Below are positions 46,658 to 55,517 of a stretch of DNA of 64,000 nt, piece by piece; position 1 is the first letter of the stretch, and every line of letters begins with the position of its first letter. The notes below the pieces were generated by a model that saw only the letters and a program-made list of their open reading frames with translations, ran no database searches and was not told where the DNA came from. The stretch is from Sulfidibacter corallicola (lineage in GTDB: Bacteria > Acidobacteriota > Holophagae > Acanthopleuribacterales > Acanthopleuribacteraceae): contig NZ_CP071793.1 in NCBI RefSeq assembly GCF_017498545.1, positions 11,216,256 to 11,280,255 of the forward strand, in the 5' to 3' direction. Both the position numbers and the translations under genes were made by a program.

Positions 46658-47269
46658 AAAAAGCGCCTTTCGTTCAGGTATGGACAGCATCCAGAACAGG
46701 ATCCTTGGTTCGCTTAGCTTCGACTGTCCACTGGAATTTGGGGGGATCGACCTCGCTCAATGACGAGCTTGCCCGGCAACGACCTACTTCAGGACGCCAG
46801 GCCAAGAACAGCATTTCAAAGGCGAAACAACGATTCGAGAACATCAGGTCCTCTTGTCCTAGTGATTCAAACTAGGACAGACGTCCTAATTCAGAACTTT
46901 AGGACATTTGTCCTAAGGCGTCAAGTACCTAAAAGAGATCAGAGGGAAGGACATGCATCATTCGTTGGGAACCAACGCACACGACCTTCTCTGCCATTCT
47001 TCCTCATTGGGAAAGCCCAGGGATAATTCGTAGCAATCAAATGGCCTGATGACGCCTTTACATCCCAGCCATTTATTTTTTAGACGCTTACGTTTACCTG
47101 TCCCCCACTTACCCTTACCTACTTAGCGTTTATTGGATGACAGCGATTTGGCGATTGGGAAATCGGGTTTCGCCGATAGCGGTGCAAAAATCGAATTTCA
47201 TTCGGCCAAGGTGTAGTAGGCTGAGGCCGGATCCCATCGCTCCCAATCTAGACGACGCCGAGGAATGCC
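46658..47269. other. Gap between tetR and the NTF2-like gene
   Basis: This divergent gap holds the half-site cluster (46855-46916), and a REP-core CCTGTCCCC near 47098. No gene with coding signs was seen. The promoters of tetR (minus) and of the following gene should both lie here. Confidence 0.6.
46855..46916. promoter_or_regulatory. Operator cluster TAGGACA/TGTCCTA
   Basis: Five half-sites lie within 62 bases. TTAGGACATTTGTCCTAA at 46899-46916 is a perfect 18-base palindrome. TAGGACAGACGTCCTAA at 46873-46889 is an imperfect one. TGTCCTAGT (46855-46863) and ACTAGGACA (46871-46879) form a perfect 9-base inverted pair. This is a typical TetR-family operator layout. The neighbouring tetR is the natural candidate to bind it. 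Confidence 0.75.
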
Positions 47270-47713
47270 ATGCTTTGCCTATTGCTCCTTGCCACGATGA
47301 CTCTCTCCGAGAAGGCACCAAATGATGATATCGAAAGTGTGCGTGTTCGATTCGAGGCGTTCTCCAATGCTTACCGCAATGTGGATCTTCATCGCCTGGA
47401 CGCCATGCTGGCCGACGAATACCTGCATATCAACAATGGAGGCAAGCCACTGGATAAAAAGGCGTGGATGAATTGGAACCGCCAACGGCGGCAATGGCTC
47501 GATGCCGGACAGTTGAAGATCGATCGCTACGACACCGACGAAATTCAAATCGTCGTCAAGGGCGACACGGCCGTGATTGTCGGACGCATTCAAAGCGCAG
47601 GAACACGACAAGGCAAGCCGTTCGAAGTGGATATCCGCTTCACCAACGTCTGGGTCAAACGAGGTGGCACTTGGCTCCGATTGGCCTTCCACGACGCCCC
47701 CAGTCGCCCCTAA
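47270..47713 (+). CDS. NTF2-like (DUF4440/SnoaL type) protein
   Basis: A 147-residue protein after GAGGA. A short hydrophobic N-terminus (MLCLLLLATMTLS) may be a signal peptide. The body is the cone-shaped NTF2-like fold: VRFEAFSNAYRNVDLHRLDA, MLADEYLHINNGGKPLDKKA, VVKGDTAVIVGRIQ, FEVDIRFTNVWVKRGGTWLR, LAFHDAPSRP. The family often carries small-molecule or stress roles, but catalytic residues cannot be assigned. Its 3' end and stop are within a 112-base segment that is duplicated at 48684-48795. Confidence 0.82.
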   Translation: MLCLLLLATMTLSEKAPNDDIESVRVRFEAFSNAYRNVDLHRLDAMLADEYLHINNGGKPLDKKAWMNWNRQRRQWLDAGQLKIDRYDTDEIQIVVKGDTAVIVGRIQSAGTRQGKPFEVDIRFTNVWVKRGGTWLRLAFHDAPSRP

Positions 47714-47813
47714 TGGGCTCGACGTCCCTCTCCCACCCCACGTCATTCGAGGTCGAATGAGCAGGGAGGCATTAGGCCAGAGGCTGATAAGCTGGAGCCG
47801 GAGCGGGGACAGG
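47702..47813 (+). repeat. 112-bp direct repeat, copy 1 (holds the stop of the NTF2-like gene)
   Basis: Copy 1 at 47702-47813 and copy 2 at 48684-48795 have the same length and differ at only two positions that I can see (GCAGGGAGGC versus GCTGGGAAGC). Copy 1 contains the last codons and the TAA of the NTF2-like gene. Both end in the GGGGACAGG core, so copying by way of the repeat array is likely. Confidence 0.9.
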
Positions 47814-49196
47814 AGCCGGAGCGGGGGCAGGCACACACAAACGCTTCATTTGAATTACTTTGTACCCAGCCACCGTTTACCTTTCGAACCGCGAAACTAG
47901 TTGGAACCGTTCCCAGCTTTTTGATTGCCTTCGAGCCTGGGAGTTTTTGGTAGGTTTGAACATGACTCTTTTCGGAGACCCTCACCTATGAGGAATGCGG
48001 GGGGACAGGCACTCACAACCCTGACGCAAATGCGGGCAAATGTGGGCAAATGTGGGGACAGGCACACACAACCTGTTTTGTTGGAACCACATCACAAGCA
48101 ACCAACGCATCAATCAGCGGTGGCGGCACCGCTTGCATCGTCTGACGCAAATGCGGGGACAGGCACACACAACCTTCACAAGCAACCAACGCCGCTTGCA
48201 TCGTCTGACGCAATTGCGGGCAAATGCGGGGGGACAGGCACACACAACCCCGCTTGCATCGTCTGACGCAAATGCGGGGACAGGGAAATGCGGGGACAGG
48301 CACACACAACCTTCGGAGACCCTCACCTATGAGGAATGCGGGGGGACAGGCACACACAACCCTGACGCAAATGCGGGCAAATGTGGGAAATGTGGGGACA
48401 AGCACACACAACCTGTTTTGTTGGAACCACATCACAAGCAACCAACGCCGCTTGCATCGTCTGACGCAATTGCGGGCAAATGCGGGGGGACAGGCACATA
48501 CAACCCCGCTTGCATCGTCTGACACAAATGCGGGGACAGGCACACACAACCTGTCAATCAGCGGTGGCGGCACCGCTTGCATCGTCTGACGCAAATGCGG
48601 GGACAGGCACACACAACCTGTTTTGTTGGAACCACATCACAAGCAACCAACGCCGCTTGCATCGTCTGACGCAAAGGCGGGGGAGTCGCCCCTAATGGGC
48701 TCGACGTCCCTCTCCCACCCCACGTCATTCGAGGTCGAATGAGCTGGGAAGCATTAGGCCAGAGGCTGATAAGCTGGAGCCGGAGCGGGGACAGGCACAC
48801 AAGGCCGGATGGGGGACAGGCACACACAACCTGTTTTATTGGAACCACATCACAAGCAACCAACGCATCAATCAGCGGTGGCGGCACCGCTTGCATCGTC
48901 TGACGCAAATGCGGGGACAGGCACACACAACCTGTTTTGTTGGAACCACATCACAAGCAACCAACGCATCAATCAGCGGTGGCGGCACCGCTTGCATCGT
49001 TTGACGCAAATGCGGGGACAGGCACACACAACCTGTCAATCAGCGGTGGCGGCACCGCTTGCATCGTCTGACGCAAATGCGGGGGAAATGCGGGGACAGG
49101 CACACACAACCTGTTTTGTCGTCTGACGCAAATGTGGGGACAGGCACACACAACCTGTTTTGTTGGAACCACATCACAAGCAACCAACGCATCAAT
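47802..49196 (+). repeat. REP-like array 2 (GGGGACAGGCACACACAAC units)
   Basis: About eighteen copies of GGGGACAGG, most followed by CACACACAACC, fill this segment, all in one direction. Many are joined by a module containing TTGGAACCACATCACAAGCA and the hairpin GCGGTGGCGGCACCGC (for example 48117-48132). At 48812, 48913 and 49014 the period is exactly 101 bases. Elsewhere modules are shortened or shuffled. Copy 2 of the 112-bp repeat is embedded at 48684. The tail copies reach 49196. Reading frames here are by-products. Confidence 0.93.
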
Positions 49197-49245
49197 CAGC
49201 GGTGGCGGCACCGCTTGCATCGACGGGGCTCCCATGTCGCACACC

Positions 49246-49350
49246 GATCTTCGTGCCACGGGGGCGTCCGACAGCCTGTCTCCCCGAGGCATGGTTGAGA
49301 TCTTCGTACCGCGGGGGCGTCCGACAGCCCGGCCCCCGAGGCACGGTTGT
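49246..49350 (+). repeat. 53-bp tandem pair before potA
   Basis: 49246-49298 and 49299-49350 both contain CGGGGGCGTCCGACAGCC followed by CCGAGGCA and GGTTG, with a handful of differences. The pair ends about 100 bases before the potA start, where the promoter would be expected. Confidence 0.85.
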
Positions 49351-49456
49351 CAGGGCGCGGCGGTTTGGCTATGATGTGAGCCTTCTTCAAATTGTGCGAC
49401 ACACCCGATTCCCACCCTCGCCAGGTGAGCACCCGCTCTTACCCGTTGGAGCCCCC

Positions 49457-50581
49457 ATGCTGCAATTTCAATCCGTGACCAAGCGCTTCGGGCCACGCGC
49501 CGCAGTTGACCGCGTCTCCCTCACCATCGGCCACGGCGAGATCTTTTCGCTCCTGGGCCCGAGCGGCTGCGGCAAAACCACCCTCCTGCGCATGGCCGCC
49601 GGATTCGAAAGCCCGGACGCGGGACGCATCCTCCTCGCCGATGAGGACATCACCGAGCTCCCGCCCAACCGACGCGCCCTCAACACGATCTTCCAGAACT
49701 ACGCACTCTTCCCCCACCTGAATGTTCGCCGCAACATCGCCTTCGGCCCGCGCCTGGCCGGATGGACCAAAGCACGCATCGCCGACGAAACAGATCGCCT
49801 GCTGCACCTGGTCCAACTGGAAAGCCACGCCGATCACAAGCCGGACACCCTCAGCGGCGGCCAAAAACAACGGGTCGCCCTGGCTCGCGCGCTGATCCTC
49901 AAGCCCCGCATCCTCCTACTGGACGAACCCTTCGCCGCCCTCGACCTGCAACTCCGCCGCCGCATGCTCCTGGAACTGGAACGACTCCAACGCGAAATCG
50001 GCGTCACCTTCGTGTTCGTCACCCACGACCAGACCGAAGCCATGAGCATCAGCCACCGCGTGGCCGTCATGGCGGATGGCCGCATCCTCCAATCGGGCAC
50101 CCCACGCGAGATCTACGACCGACCAGCCAACCGATGCGTGGCCGCCTTCATCGGTGACGCCAACCTGCTGAACGGAGTCCTGAACGCCGGAGATTCGGGT
50201 CTCCACCTCGCCACCGAGGCCGGACCGCGCATCCCCATTCACCAAACGGAACCCTGGATGACCACCGGCACGGCAGCCACGCTGTGCCTGCGACCCGAAC
50301 ACCTGACACTGTGCACCGCGGAACCCCCGGCCGAGCCAGGCCGCGAAGCATTACTCGGAACGGTGCGCGACGCGATCTACCTGGGCACCCACACCCAATT
50401 CGTGGTGGCGGCGGCCGATCGCGACTGGATCGCCCTGCAACACCACGGTGGTCCAGGCGAGGCGCGCTTCCTCCCGTCGATCGGTGACGACCTCTGGCTG
50501 ACGTTCGATCACCGACACTGTCGCCCGCTGCCCAACGCGCCCCACACCACACCGCCCCCCAACGAAGGGGCCACCCCGTGA
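49457..50581 (+). CDS. potA: Polyamine ABC transporter ATPase
   Basis: A 374-residue ATPase of the spermidine/putrescine importer, on the inner face of the membrane. ATG 49457 is the start where homology begins (MLQFQSVTKRFGPRAAVDRV). Walker A is GPSGCGKTT, the signature LSGGQKQRVALARAL, Walker B LLLDEPFAALD, the H-loop VTHDQTEAMSI. After about residue 235 a TOBE-type domain follows (TLCLRPEHLTLC). Its stop overlaps the permease start (GTGA). The gene order A-B-C-D is that of E. coli. Confidence 0.93.
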   Translation: MLQFQSVTKRFGPRAAVDRVSLTIGHGEIFSLLGPSGCGKTTLLRMAAGFESPDAGRILLADEDITELPPNRRALNTIFQNYALFPHLNVRRNIAFGPRLAGWTKARIADETDRLLHLVQLESHADHKPDTLSGGQKQRVALARALILKPRILLLDEPFAALDLQLRRRMLLELERLQREIGVTFVFVTHDQTEAMSISHRVAVMADGRILQSGTPREIYDRPANRCVAAFIGDANLLNGVLNAGDSGLHLATEAGPRIPIHQTEPWMTTGTAATLCLRPEHLTLCTAEPPAEPGREALLGTVRDAIYLGTHTQFVVAAADRDWIALQHHGGPGEARFLPSIGDDLWLTFDHRHCRPLPNAPHTTPPPNEGATP

Positions 50582-51474
50582 GCCCCACGAATCGCCAAGG
50601 CTGGCTGGCCCTGCCCTCACTCGCCTGGCTCACGGTCTTTTTTGCCGCGCCCACCTTCATCATTTTGGGACTGTCCTTCAAACCGGCGACGGTGACCGGT
50701 GGCTTCGGCGAGGGCTGGTCGCTCGCGGCCTGGCACATGCTGTGGGACCCGATCTACCTCGCGATCGCCTGGCGCACCCTCTGGCTGAGCTCGGCCACCA
50801 CCGCGATCTGCATCACCCTCGCCCTGCCGGTGGCCTATTATCTGGCCAGGTGCGCGCCGCGACGCCGGCGCCTGCTGCTGATCGCCGTGATCCTCCCCTC
50901 CTGGACGAACTTCCTCGTTCGGGTCTTCGCCTGGAAAACGCTGCTGCACCCCCAGGGCCTGCTCAAGCAATTGCTCGACGCCACCAGCCTCATCGCGCCC
51001 AACCAACCGCTACTCTACAATCCCGGTGCCGTCCTGCTGGTCCTGGTCTACACCTACCTGCCCTTCGCCATCCTGCCGCTTTACGCCGCCGCCGATCGCT
51101 TCGATTTCGGCTTGCTCGATGCGGCCCGCGACCTGGGCGCCAACGCCCTCACCGCCTTCGTGCGCGTGTTCCTTCCCAACGTGGCGCACGGCATCGGCGT
51201 GGCCGTGCTGATGGTGTTCGTCCCCGCCCTGGGCTCCTACGTCATTCCCGAACTGGTCGGCGGCGTCCACGCCGAAATGATCGGCAACAAAATCGCCCAA
51301 CGCGCCTTCATCGACCGAAACCTGCCGCTGGCGGCGGCCCTGGGCTCCTGCCTGATGCTGGTCGTGCTGCTGCCGATGTGGGCACGCATGGCCTGGACGC
51401 GCAAAGGCACCGACCCGAAGGGACCCTCGAACCCCGCATCCGAACCGAACGAACCGGCGGGAGGCGCCCGGTGA
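50578..51474 (+). CDS. potB: Polyamine ABC transporter permease
   Basis: A 298-residue inner-membrane permease with GTG start in the GTGA overlap. About six membrane helices, for example SLAWLTVFFAAPTFIILGLS near 15-32 and AVLLVLVYTYLPFAILPLYA near 155. The EAA-type loop that contacts the ATPase reads DAARDLGANALTAFVRVFLP near 183. The C-terminus is hydrophilic. The next permease starts in its stop codon. Confidence 0.9.
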   Translation: MSPTNRQGWLALPSLAWLTVFFAAPTFIILGLSFKPATVTGGFGEGWSLAAWHMLWDPIYLAIAWRTLWLSSATTAICITLALPVAYYLARCAPRRRRLLLIAVILPSWTNFLVRVFAWKTLLHPQGLLKQLLDATSLIAPNQPLLYNPGAVLLVLVYTYLPFAILPLYAAADRFDFGLLDAARDLGANALTAFVRVFLPNVAHGIGVAVLMVFVPALGSYVIPELVGGVHAEMIGNKIAQRAFIDRNLPLAAALGSCLMLVVLLPMWARMAWTRKGTDPKGPSNPASEPNEPAGGAR

Positions 51475-52250
51475 TCAAGCGCTTCTCCTGGACCGCGACC
51501 ACGACCTGGCTGGTACTGCTCTTTCTGCACTTGCCGGTCGCGGTGCTCATCGCCTACTCGTTCAACGCCTCGCGCTACGGCGGTCGCTGGCTGGGCTTTT
51601 CGTTCAAATGGTACGAACGTTTGTTCCGCGACGACGAAATTTGGCGAGCCTTGGGTTACAGCGTGGCCATCGGACTCGCGGCGACCCTGCTCTCCCTGAT
51701 CTTGGGGGTCAGCGGCGCCCTGGCCCTGCACCGGGCCCGCTACCGTCTGCGCGGCCTCCATTTCTCGCTGCTGTACCTGCCGCTGGCGGTGCCCGATATC
51801 TTGATGGGCATCAGCCTGTTGCTGTTCTTCGTGCTTCTCCAGGTACCCCTCGGCGTCCTCACCATCGTCGCCGCACACACCAGCTTTTGCGTGAGTTACG
51901 TGTGCATGGTCGTGCTTGGCCGCCTGCAGACCTTCGACTTCACCAGCATCGAAGCGGCCCGCGACCTGGGGGCGACACCGTGGCAGGCGGCCCGCCTGGT
52001 CCTGCTTCCTCGATTGGTGCCCGCGATGGTCTCCGGCGGGCTGCTGGCCTTCACGCTCTCGATGGACGATTTCGTGATCACTTTTTTCGTGAGCGGACCC
52101 GGTTCGACCACCTTACCCCTGCGCATCTACAGTATGATCAAACACGGATCTCCCCCACTCATCAACGCGCTCTCCACCCTGCTGATCGTCTTCACCGCAG
52201 CCGTGATCGCCGTGGCACAACGCTTTACCAAAGAGGTACCCCGAACATGA
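51471..52250 (+). CDS. potC: Polyamine ABC transporter permease
   Basis: A 259-residue permease starting at GTG 51471 (GTGA overlap). It has an N-terminal helix (TTTWLVLLFLHLPVAVLIAY), the EAA loop EAARDLGATPWQAARLVLLP and MDDFVITFFVSGPGSTTLPL, the last being a strong PotC/YdcV-type signature. It pairs with PotB. The stop overlaps the potD start (ATGA). Confidence 0.92.
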   Translation: MIKRFSWTATTTWLVLLFLHLPVAVLIAYSFNASRYGGRWLGFSFKWYERLFRDDEIWRALGYSVAIGLAATLLSLILGVSGALALHRARYRLRGLHFSLLYLPLAVPDILMGISLLLFFVLLQVPLGVLTIVAAHTSFCVSYVCMVVLGRLQTFDFTSIEAARDLGATPWQAARLVLLPRLVPAMVSGGLLAFTLSMDDFVITFFVSGPGSTTLPLRIYSMIKHGSPPLINALSTLLIVFTAAVIAVAQRFTKEVPRT

Positions 52251-53371
52251 TCCAGCCTATTCCGTCACCTCCCTCCCGTGCACGACGTTTGGCGCAGCTC
52301 ACCGCGTTGCTGCTTTCGCTGATCGTGCTGGGATGCGGCACCTCTGCGCCCCCACCCGATTCCGGCACCGCCACCACCCCATCCGAAGCTCCTGCGAACG
52401 GCGAGCCCGACGTGCTCCACGTCTATATCTGGTCCGACTACCTGGACGGCGACCTGGTCACGCGTTTCGAACGGGAAAACCAATGCCGGGTCGTGCTGGA
52501 CTACTTCGATTCCAACGAGGCGATGTACGCCAAGCTGAAGGCCGGCGGCGGTGGCTACGACGTGCTGGTCCCCTCCAGCTATATCCTTCCACTCCTGGTA
52601 AAGGAAAACCTGGTGCAGCCACTGGACCCCTCGGCCATCCCCCACCGGGAACACATCGACCCCAATTATCGCAAGCTCCTGCCGGATCACGAGATGAAGC
52701 ACAGCGTGCCCTACATGATGAGCTACACCGGAGTCGGTTACCTGCGCAGCATGGTGGGTGACCTGGCACCCTCGTGGAACGTGTTCGCGCGCCAGGACCT
52801 GAAAGGGGTCATGACCCTGCTCGACGACCCGCGCGAGACCATCGGCGCCGCACTGAAACTCAACGGCCACAGCCTCAACAGTTTGGACGACACGGCCTTG
52901 GCCCAGGCCCGCGACACGGTCATCGGCTGGAAACGCCATCTGGCCAAGTTCGAAAACGCGCAATACCACCACGGTCTGGCCTCGGCCGAGTTCCAGTTGG
53001 TGCACGGCTACAGCGGCGATGTGCTGCAGGTCCAGGTAGAAAATCCGGACGTGACCTTCTTCCTCCCCAAGGAAGGGTTCCCGCTGACCTGCGATCTGCT
53101 GGTCATCGCGTCGAAGGCCAAGGCACCCAAGCTGGCCCACAGGTTCATTAATTTCCTGCACACACCGGAAGTGGCGGCCAAAAATACCCAAACCGTGCGG
53201 TTCCTGTGCCCCAACACGGGCAGTTACCCGCTACTCCCGGCCGAGCTCCGCCAGAACCCGGCGATTTTTCCACCGGAAGAGGTCCTGGCACGTGCCGAAT
53301 TCATCGAGGACCTGGGCAAGGACAACGAAAAGTACGTGAAGATTTGGGACGAGATCAAAGCCGCCCGCTGA
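52247..53371 (+). CDS. potD: Polyamine-binding lipoprotein
   Basis: A 374-residue substrate-binding protein. The signal ends in the lipobox LIVLGC, Cys30, so it is a lipoprotein, unlike the soluble E. coli PotD. After a Pro/Thr-rich spacer, DVLHVYIWSDYLDGDLVTRF begins the mature fold, and YDVLVPSSYILPLLVKENL and VPYMMSYTGVGYL are typical of the PotD/PotF family. The Trp in YIWSDY and the acidic residues line the polyamine site in this family. Whether it prefers spermidine or putrescine is not decidable. Confidence 0.92.
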   Translation: MIQPIPSPPSRARRLAQLTALLLSLIVLGCGTSAPPPDSGTATTPSEAPANGEPDVLHVYIWSDYLDGDLVTRFERENQCRVVLDYFDSNEAMYAKLKAGGGGYDVLVPSSYILPLLVKENLVQPLDPSAIPHREHIDPNYRKLLPDHEMKHSVPYMMSYTGVGYLRSMVGDLAPSWNVFARQDLKGVMTLLDDPRETIGAALKLNGHSLNSLDDTALAQARDTVIGWKRHLAKFENAQYHHGLASAEFQLVHGYSGDVLQVQVENPDVTFFLPKEGFPLTCDLLVIASKAKAPKLAHRFINFLHTPEVAAKNTQTVRFLCPNTGSYPLLPAELRQNPAIFPPEEVLARAEFIEDLGKDNEKYVKIWDEIKAAR

Positions 53372-53771
53372 AATCCGCCTCGACAACGACACCGTCCCGC
53401 AACCCTCGCCCAAGTCCCACCAGGAGCGAACCAAACACGAATCCGGATGAACAGGCCAGGAAGTCGAAGTGCGCCCTGACGTCCGGTACAGGATCGAACG
53501 CTTCTCCTCTTGAAACAAAGTGGTGTATTCAACCTGAGCTGGGTCTTGCCGTCGTCAAATCTGGATCAGGAAGGTAGGAATGATGGAAACCAGGAAAAGC
53601 AGGACCATGATGTGACACCAAATGCGGATTCTTTCCTGGTTTCCGATGTTCCTCGGTTCCTGCTAAATTCTTCGGATGAACGACCCATGGCCCTTCGCCA
53701 GAATCCAGATATAGTGTTTCTTTCTCGAAATCGAGTTGGGTGTGCCCGCTGGTGCGCGGCTCTTATGCAGC
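53372..53771. other. Gap after potD
   Basis: There is no gene with coding signs. The first part is GC-rich, the second (from about 53560) is closer to neutral. No terminator with a T-run is clear. Confidence 0.45.
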
Positions 53772-54052
53772 AAACCCTGTAACATTCGAAGGTAAAGATA
53801 AAAACAAAAAAAGGCGGATGTGCGGGGAGTTCGTCGAAAAATGTCGGCCCGGCGCCCTGGGCGGGTACGGCCGGTATGGCCCGGCACCTACTGCAACGTC
53901 GCCCCTCTCACAAATGCGGGAACTCCCAAACGATTCGCTTCGATTAGTTACCCACCTGAAACCCGGTGGCCGGTGTGCCGGTGGTTCGGCATACCGACCA
54001 CCGGCATTCCGTGGTCCGGCATTCCGGCCCCCGGCCTGGGCGGCGACTCTGT
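53772..54052 (+). repeat. Dispersed repeat R1, copy 2
   Basis: This matches 1-234 over its whole visible length, in the same direction. It carries a 32-base insert after TCGGCCCGGC which ends with another copy of GGCCCGGC, so it is a slip duplication or the full form of the element. Three CGGCATxCCG units lie near the end (two in copy 1). The match stops sharply at GACTCTGT. Long-range copies about 53.8 kb apart suggest a mobile or frequently copied intergenic element. Confidence 0.88.
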
Positions 54053-54780
54053 ACCAGGACGCCCGATTCAGGAAACTCGGAAAGGTAATTCCTATTTCGA
54101 AAAACAGAACAAGTTACGTGAACAGTAGTTCAATTTCATTGACGGCATTTTTTCCAATTTTAGCAATTTAACTTAAATTATCCAAAAAACGAATTCCGAA
54201 CGAAACCAATTCGGCTCGCGTGCCACAAACAAAACAGGTGTGTGCCGATCGGCCCATCGCCCAACCGGTTTCGAACGGAATTCGAGTTCGCCTCGCTTCT
54301 TTCTCGTTTTCATCGTGTTAGCAAGTCATGCTCAAGTTCCGAGCATCATTTCTCGCGTGTAAAAAATACACGAAACCAAACGAGTTGCACGCCCCAAAAA
54401 AGAGCCCGACAGAGGTTGTCACTTATATATTTTTTGTCAAAATTCCGTAAAAAATTGATTTTTCGTCTCGAAAGTCACAAAACTCGCTGCATTTACACCT
54501 ATTCCCCAAACAAATATCAAAAATCATATACATATGGGACTCCCATTTTTGAGCTATCTATGCAAACAACGCATTTCAGGAAAATATAAAACATCACGTC
54601 ATTTTTGTTTGACATCGCGCCTTTCTTACGGTTTATTTCCACCTAAGTCGGGCTCCTCAGTCCCAGGCACACAAAAATTAGCCCGAATGGCCGTCAATCG
54701 TCCTCGATCTGAATCTGTGCTCATTCTCTCTTGACCTCCTTCGTTATTTTTTTGATTTTCGATTTTTTCCCGGAGCTCAT
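54053..54780. other. AT-rich gap before the Lol-like operon
   Basis: About 700 bases with many A/T runs and no convincing gene, in clear contrast with the GC-rich genes on both sides. It directly follows repeat R1. The promoter of the next operon should lie near the end; CGGAGCTC precedes the ATG. The composition points to inserted or regulatory DNA. Confidence 0.6.
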
Positions 54781-55515
54781 ATGATCACCTATTCGATCTT
54801 CCTGGTCTCGTTCCTGGCCCTTTTCCCCTCTCCCACCGAACCTTCCCTCGACCACTACGGTCAGGTTCTCGACAACCTCTATCGCGGCAAGAGCACCCAG
54901 GGCACCCTGGTGATGACCATCGTGACGCCCCACTACGAGCGAACACTACAGATGGACATGTGGACCCTGGGCCTCGACCACACCCTGGTCCGCCTTCGAT
55001 CTCCGCGAAAGGAACGCGGCAACGGCAGCTTGAAGCGCGGCAACGAAATGTGGAACTACCTGCGCAAGATCGACAAGCTGGTCCGCATTCCGCCTTCGAT
55101 GATGATGAGTTCGTGGATGGGCGGCGACTTCACCAATGACGACATCGTCCGCGACTCCAGTTGGTCCGAAGACTTCGACGCACGCCTCGGTCAGGCCGAG
55201 CCGGGCAGGGTCACGGTCATCTACCGCCCCAAGGAAAACGTGGCGGTGACCTGGTCACGCATCGAAGTGGTCTTCGACGAGACCAACGGCCTACCCACGA
55301 CGCAGTCGTACTTCGACGAAAAGGAAGAAAAGGTACGCGTCCTGACTTACAGCGATGTGAAAGAAGTGGACGGGCGCCTGATTCCCACGACCCTGACGAT
55401 GGACCCCATCAAGAAGGACGGCCAGTCCACACGCCTGGAATACCGCGAACTGAAATTCGACGTGGACCTGAAGGAAACATTTTTTACGACGGGCAAGTTG
55501 CGCAAAGGAATCTAG
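54781..55515 (+). CDS. LolA-like outer-membrane lipoprotein-sorting protein
   Basis: A 244-residue exported protein. The N-terminal hydrophobic stretch YSIFLVSFLALFPSPTEPSL is a signal peptide. The body matches the 'outer membrane lipoprotein-sorting' family with a half-barrel: LYRGKSTQGTLVMTIVTPHY, RKERGNGSLKRGNEMWNYL, KIDKLVRIPPSMMMSSWMGG, DFTNDD. The family carries lipids or lipoproteins across the periplasm. It is followed by two FtsX-type permeases, an ATPase and an outer-membrane barrel, a complete inner-to-outer-membrane path. Start chosen at the only ATG with a nearby ribosome site. Confidence 0.87.
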   Translation: MITYSIFLVSFLALFPSPTEPSLDHYGQVLDNLYRGKSTQGTLVMTIVTPHYERTLQMDMWTLGLDHTLVRLRSPRKERGNGSLKRGNEMWNYLRKIDKLVRIPPSMMMSSWMGGDFTNDDIVRDSSWSEDFDARLGQAEPGRVTVIYRPKENVAVTWSRIEVVFDETNGLPTTQSYFDEKEEKVRVLTYSDVKEVDGRLIPTTLTMDPIKKDGQSTRLEYRELKFDVDLKETFFTTGKLRKGI

Positions 55516-55517
55516 GT

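Noticed and set aside
48001..49130. Overlapping frames of 70-200 codons on both strands in array 2
   Set aside because: Low-complexity translations of the same repeats; they change with unit number.
47802..49196. CRISPR-like appearance of the repeat array
   Set aside because: Repeats are of unequal length and spacing, the 'spacers' are themselves repeated, and no cas gene is near. It is a REP-type array.
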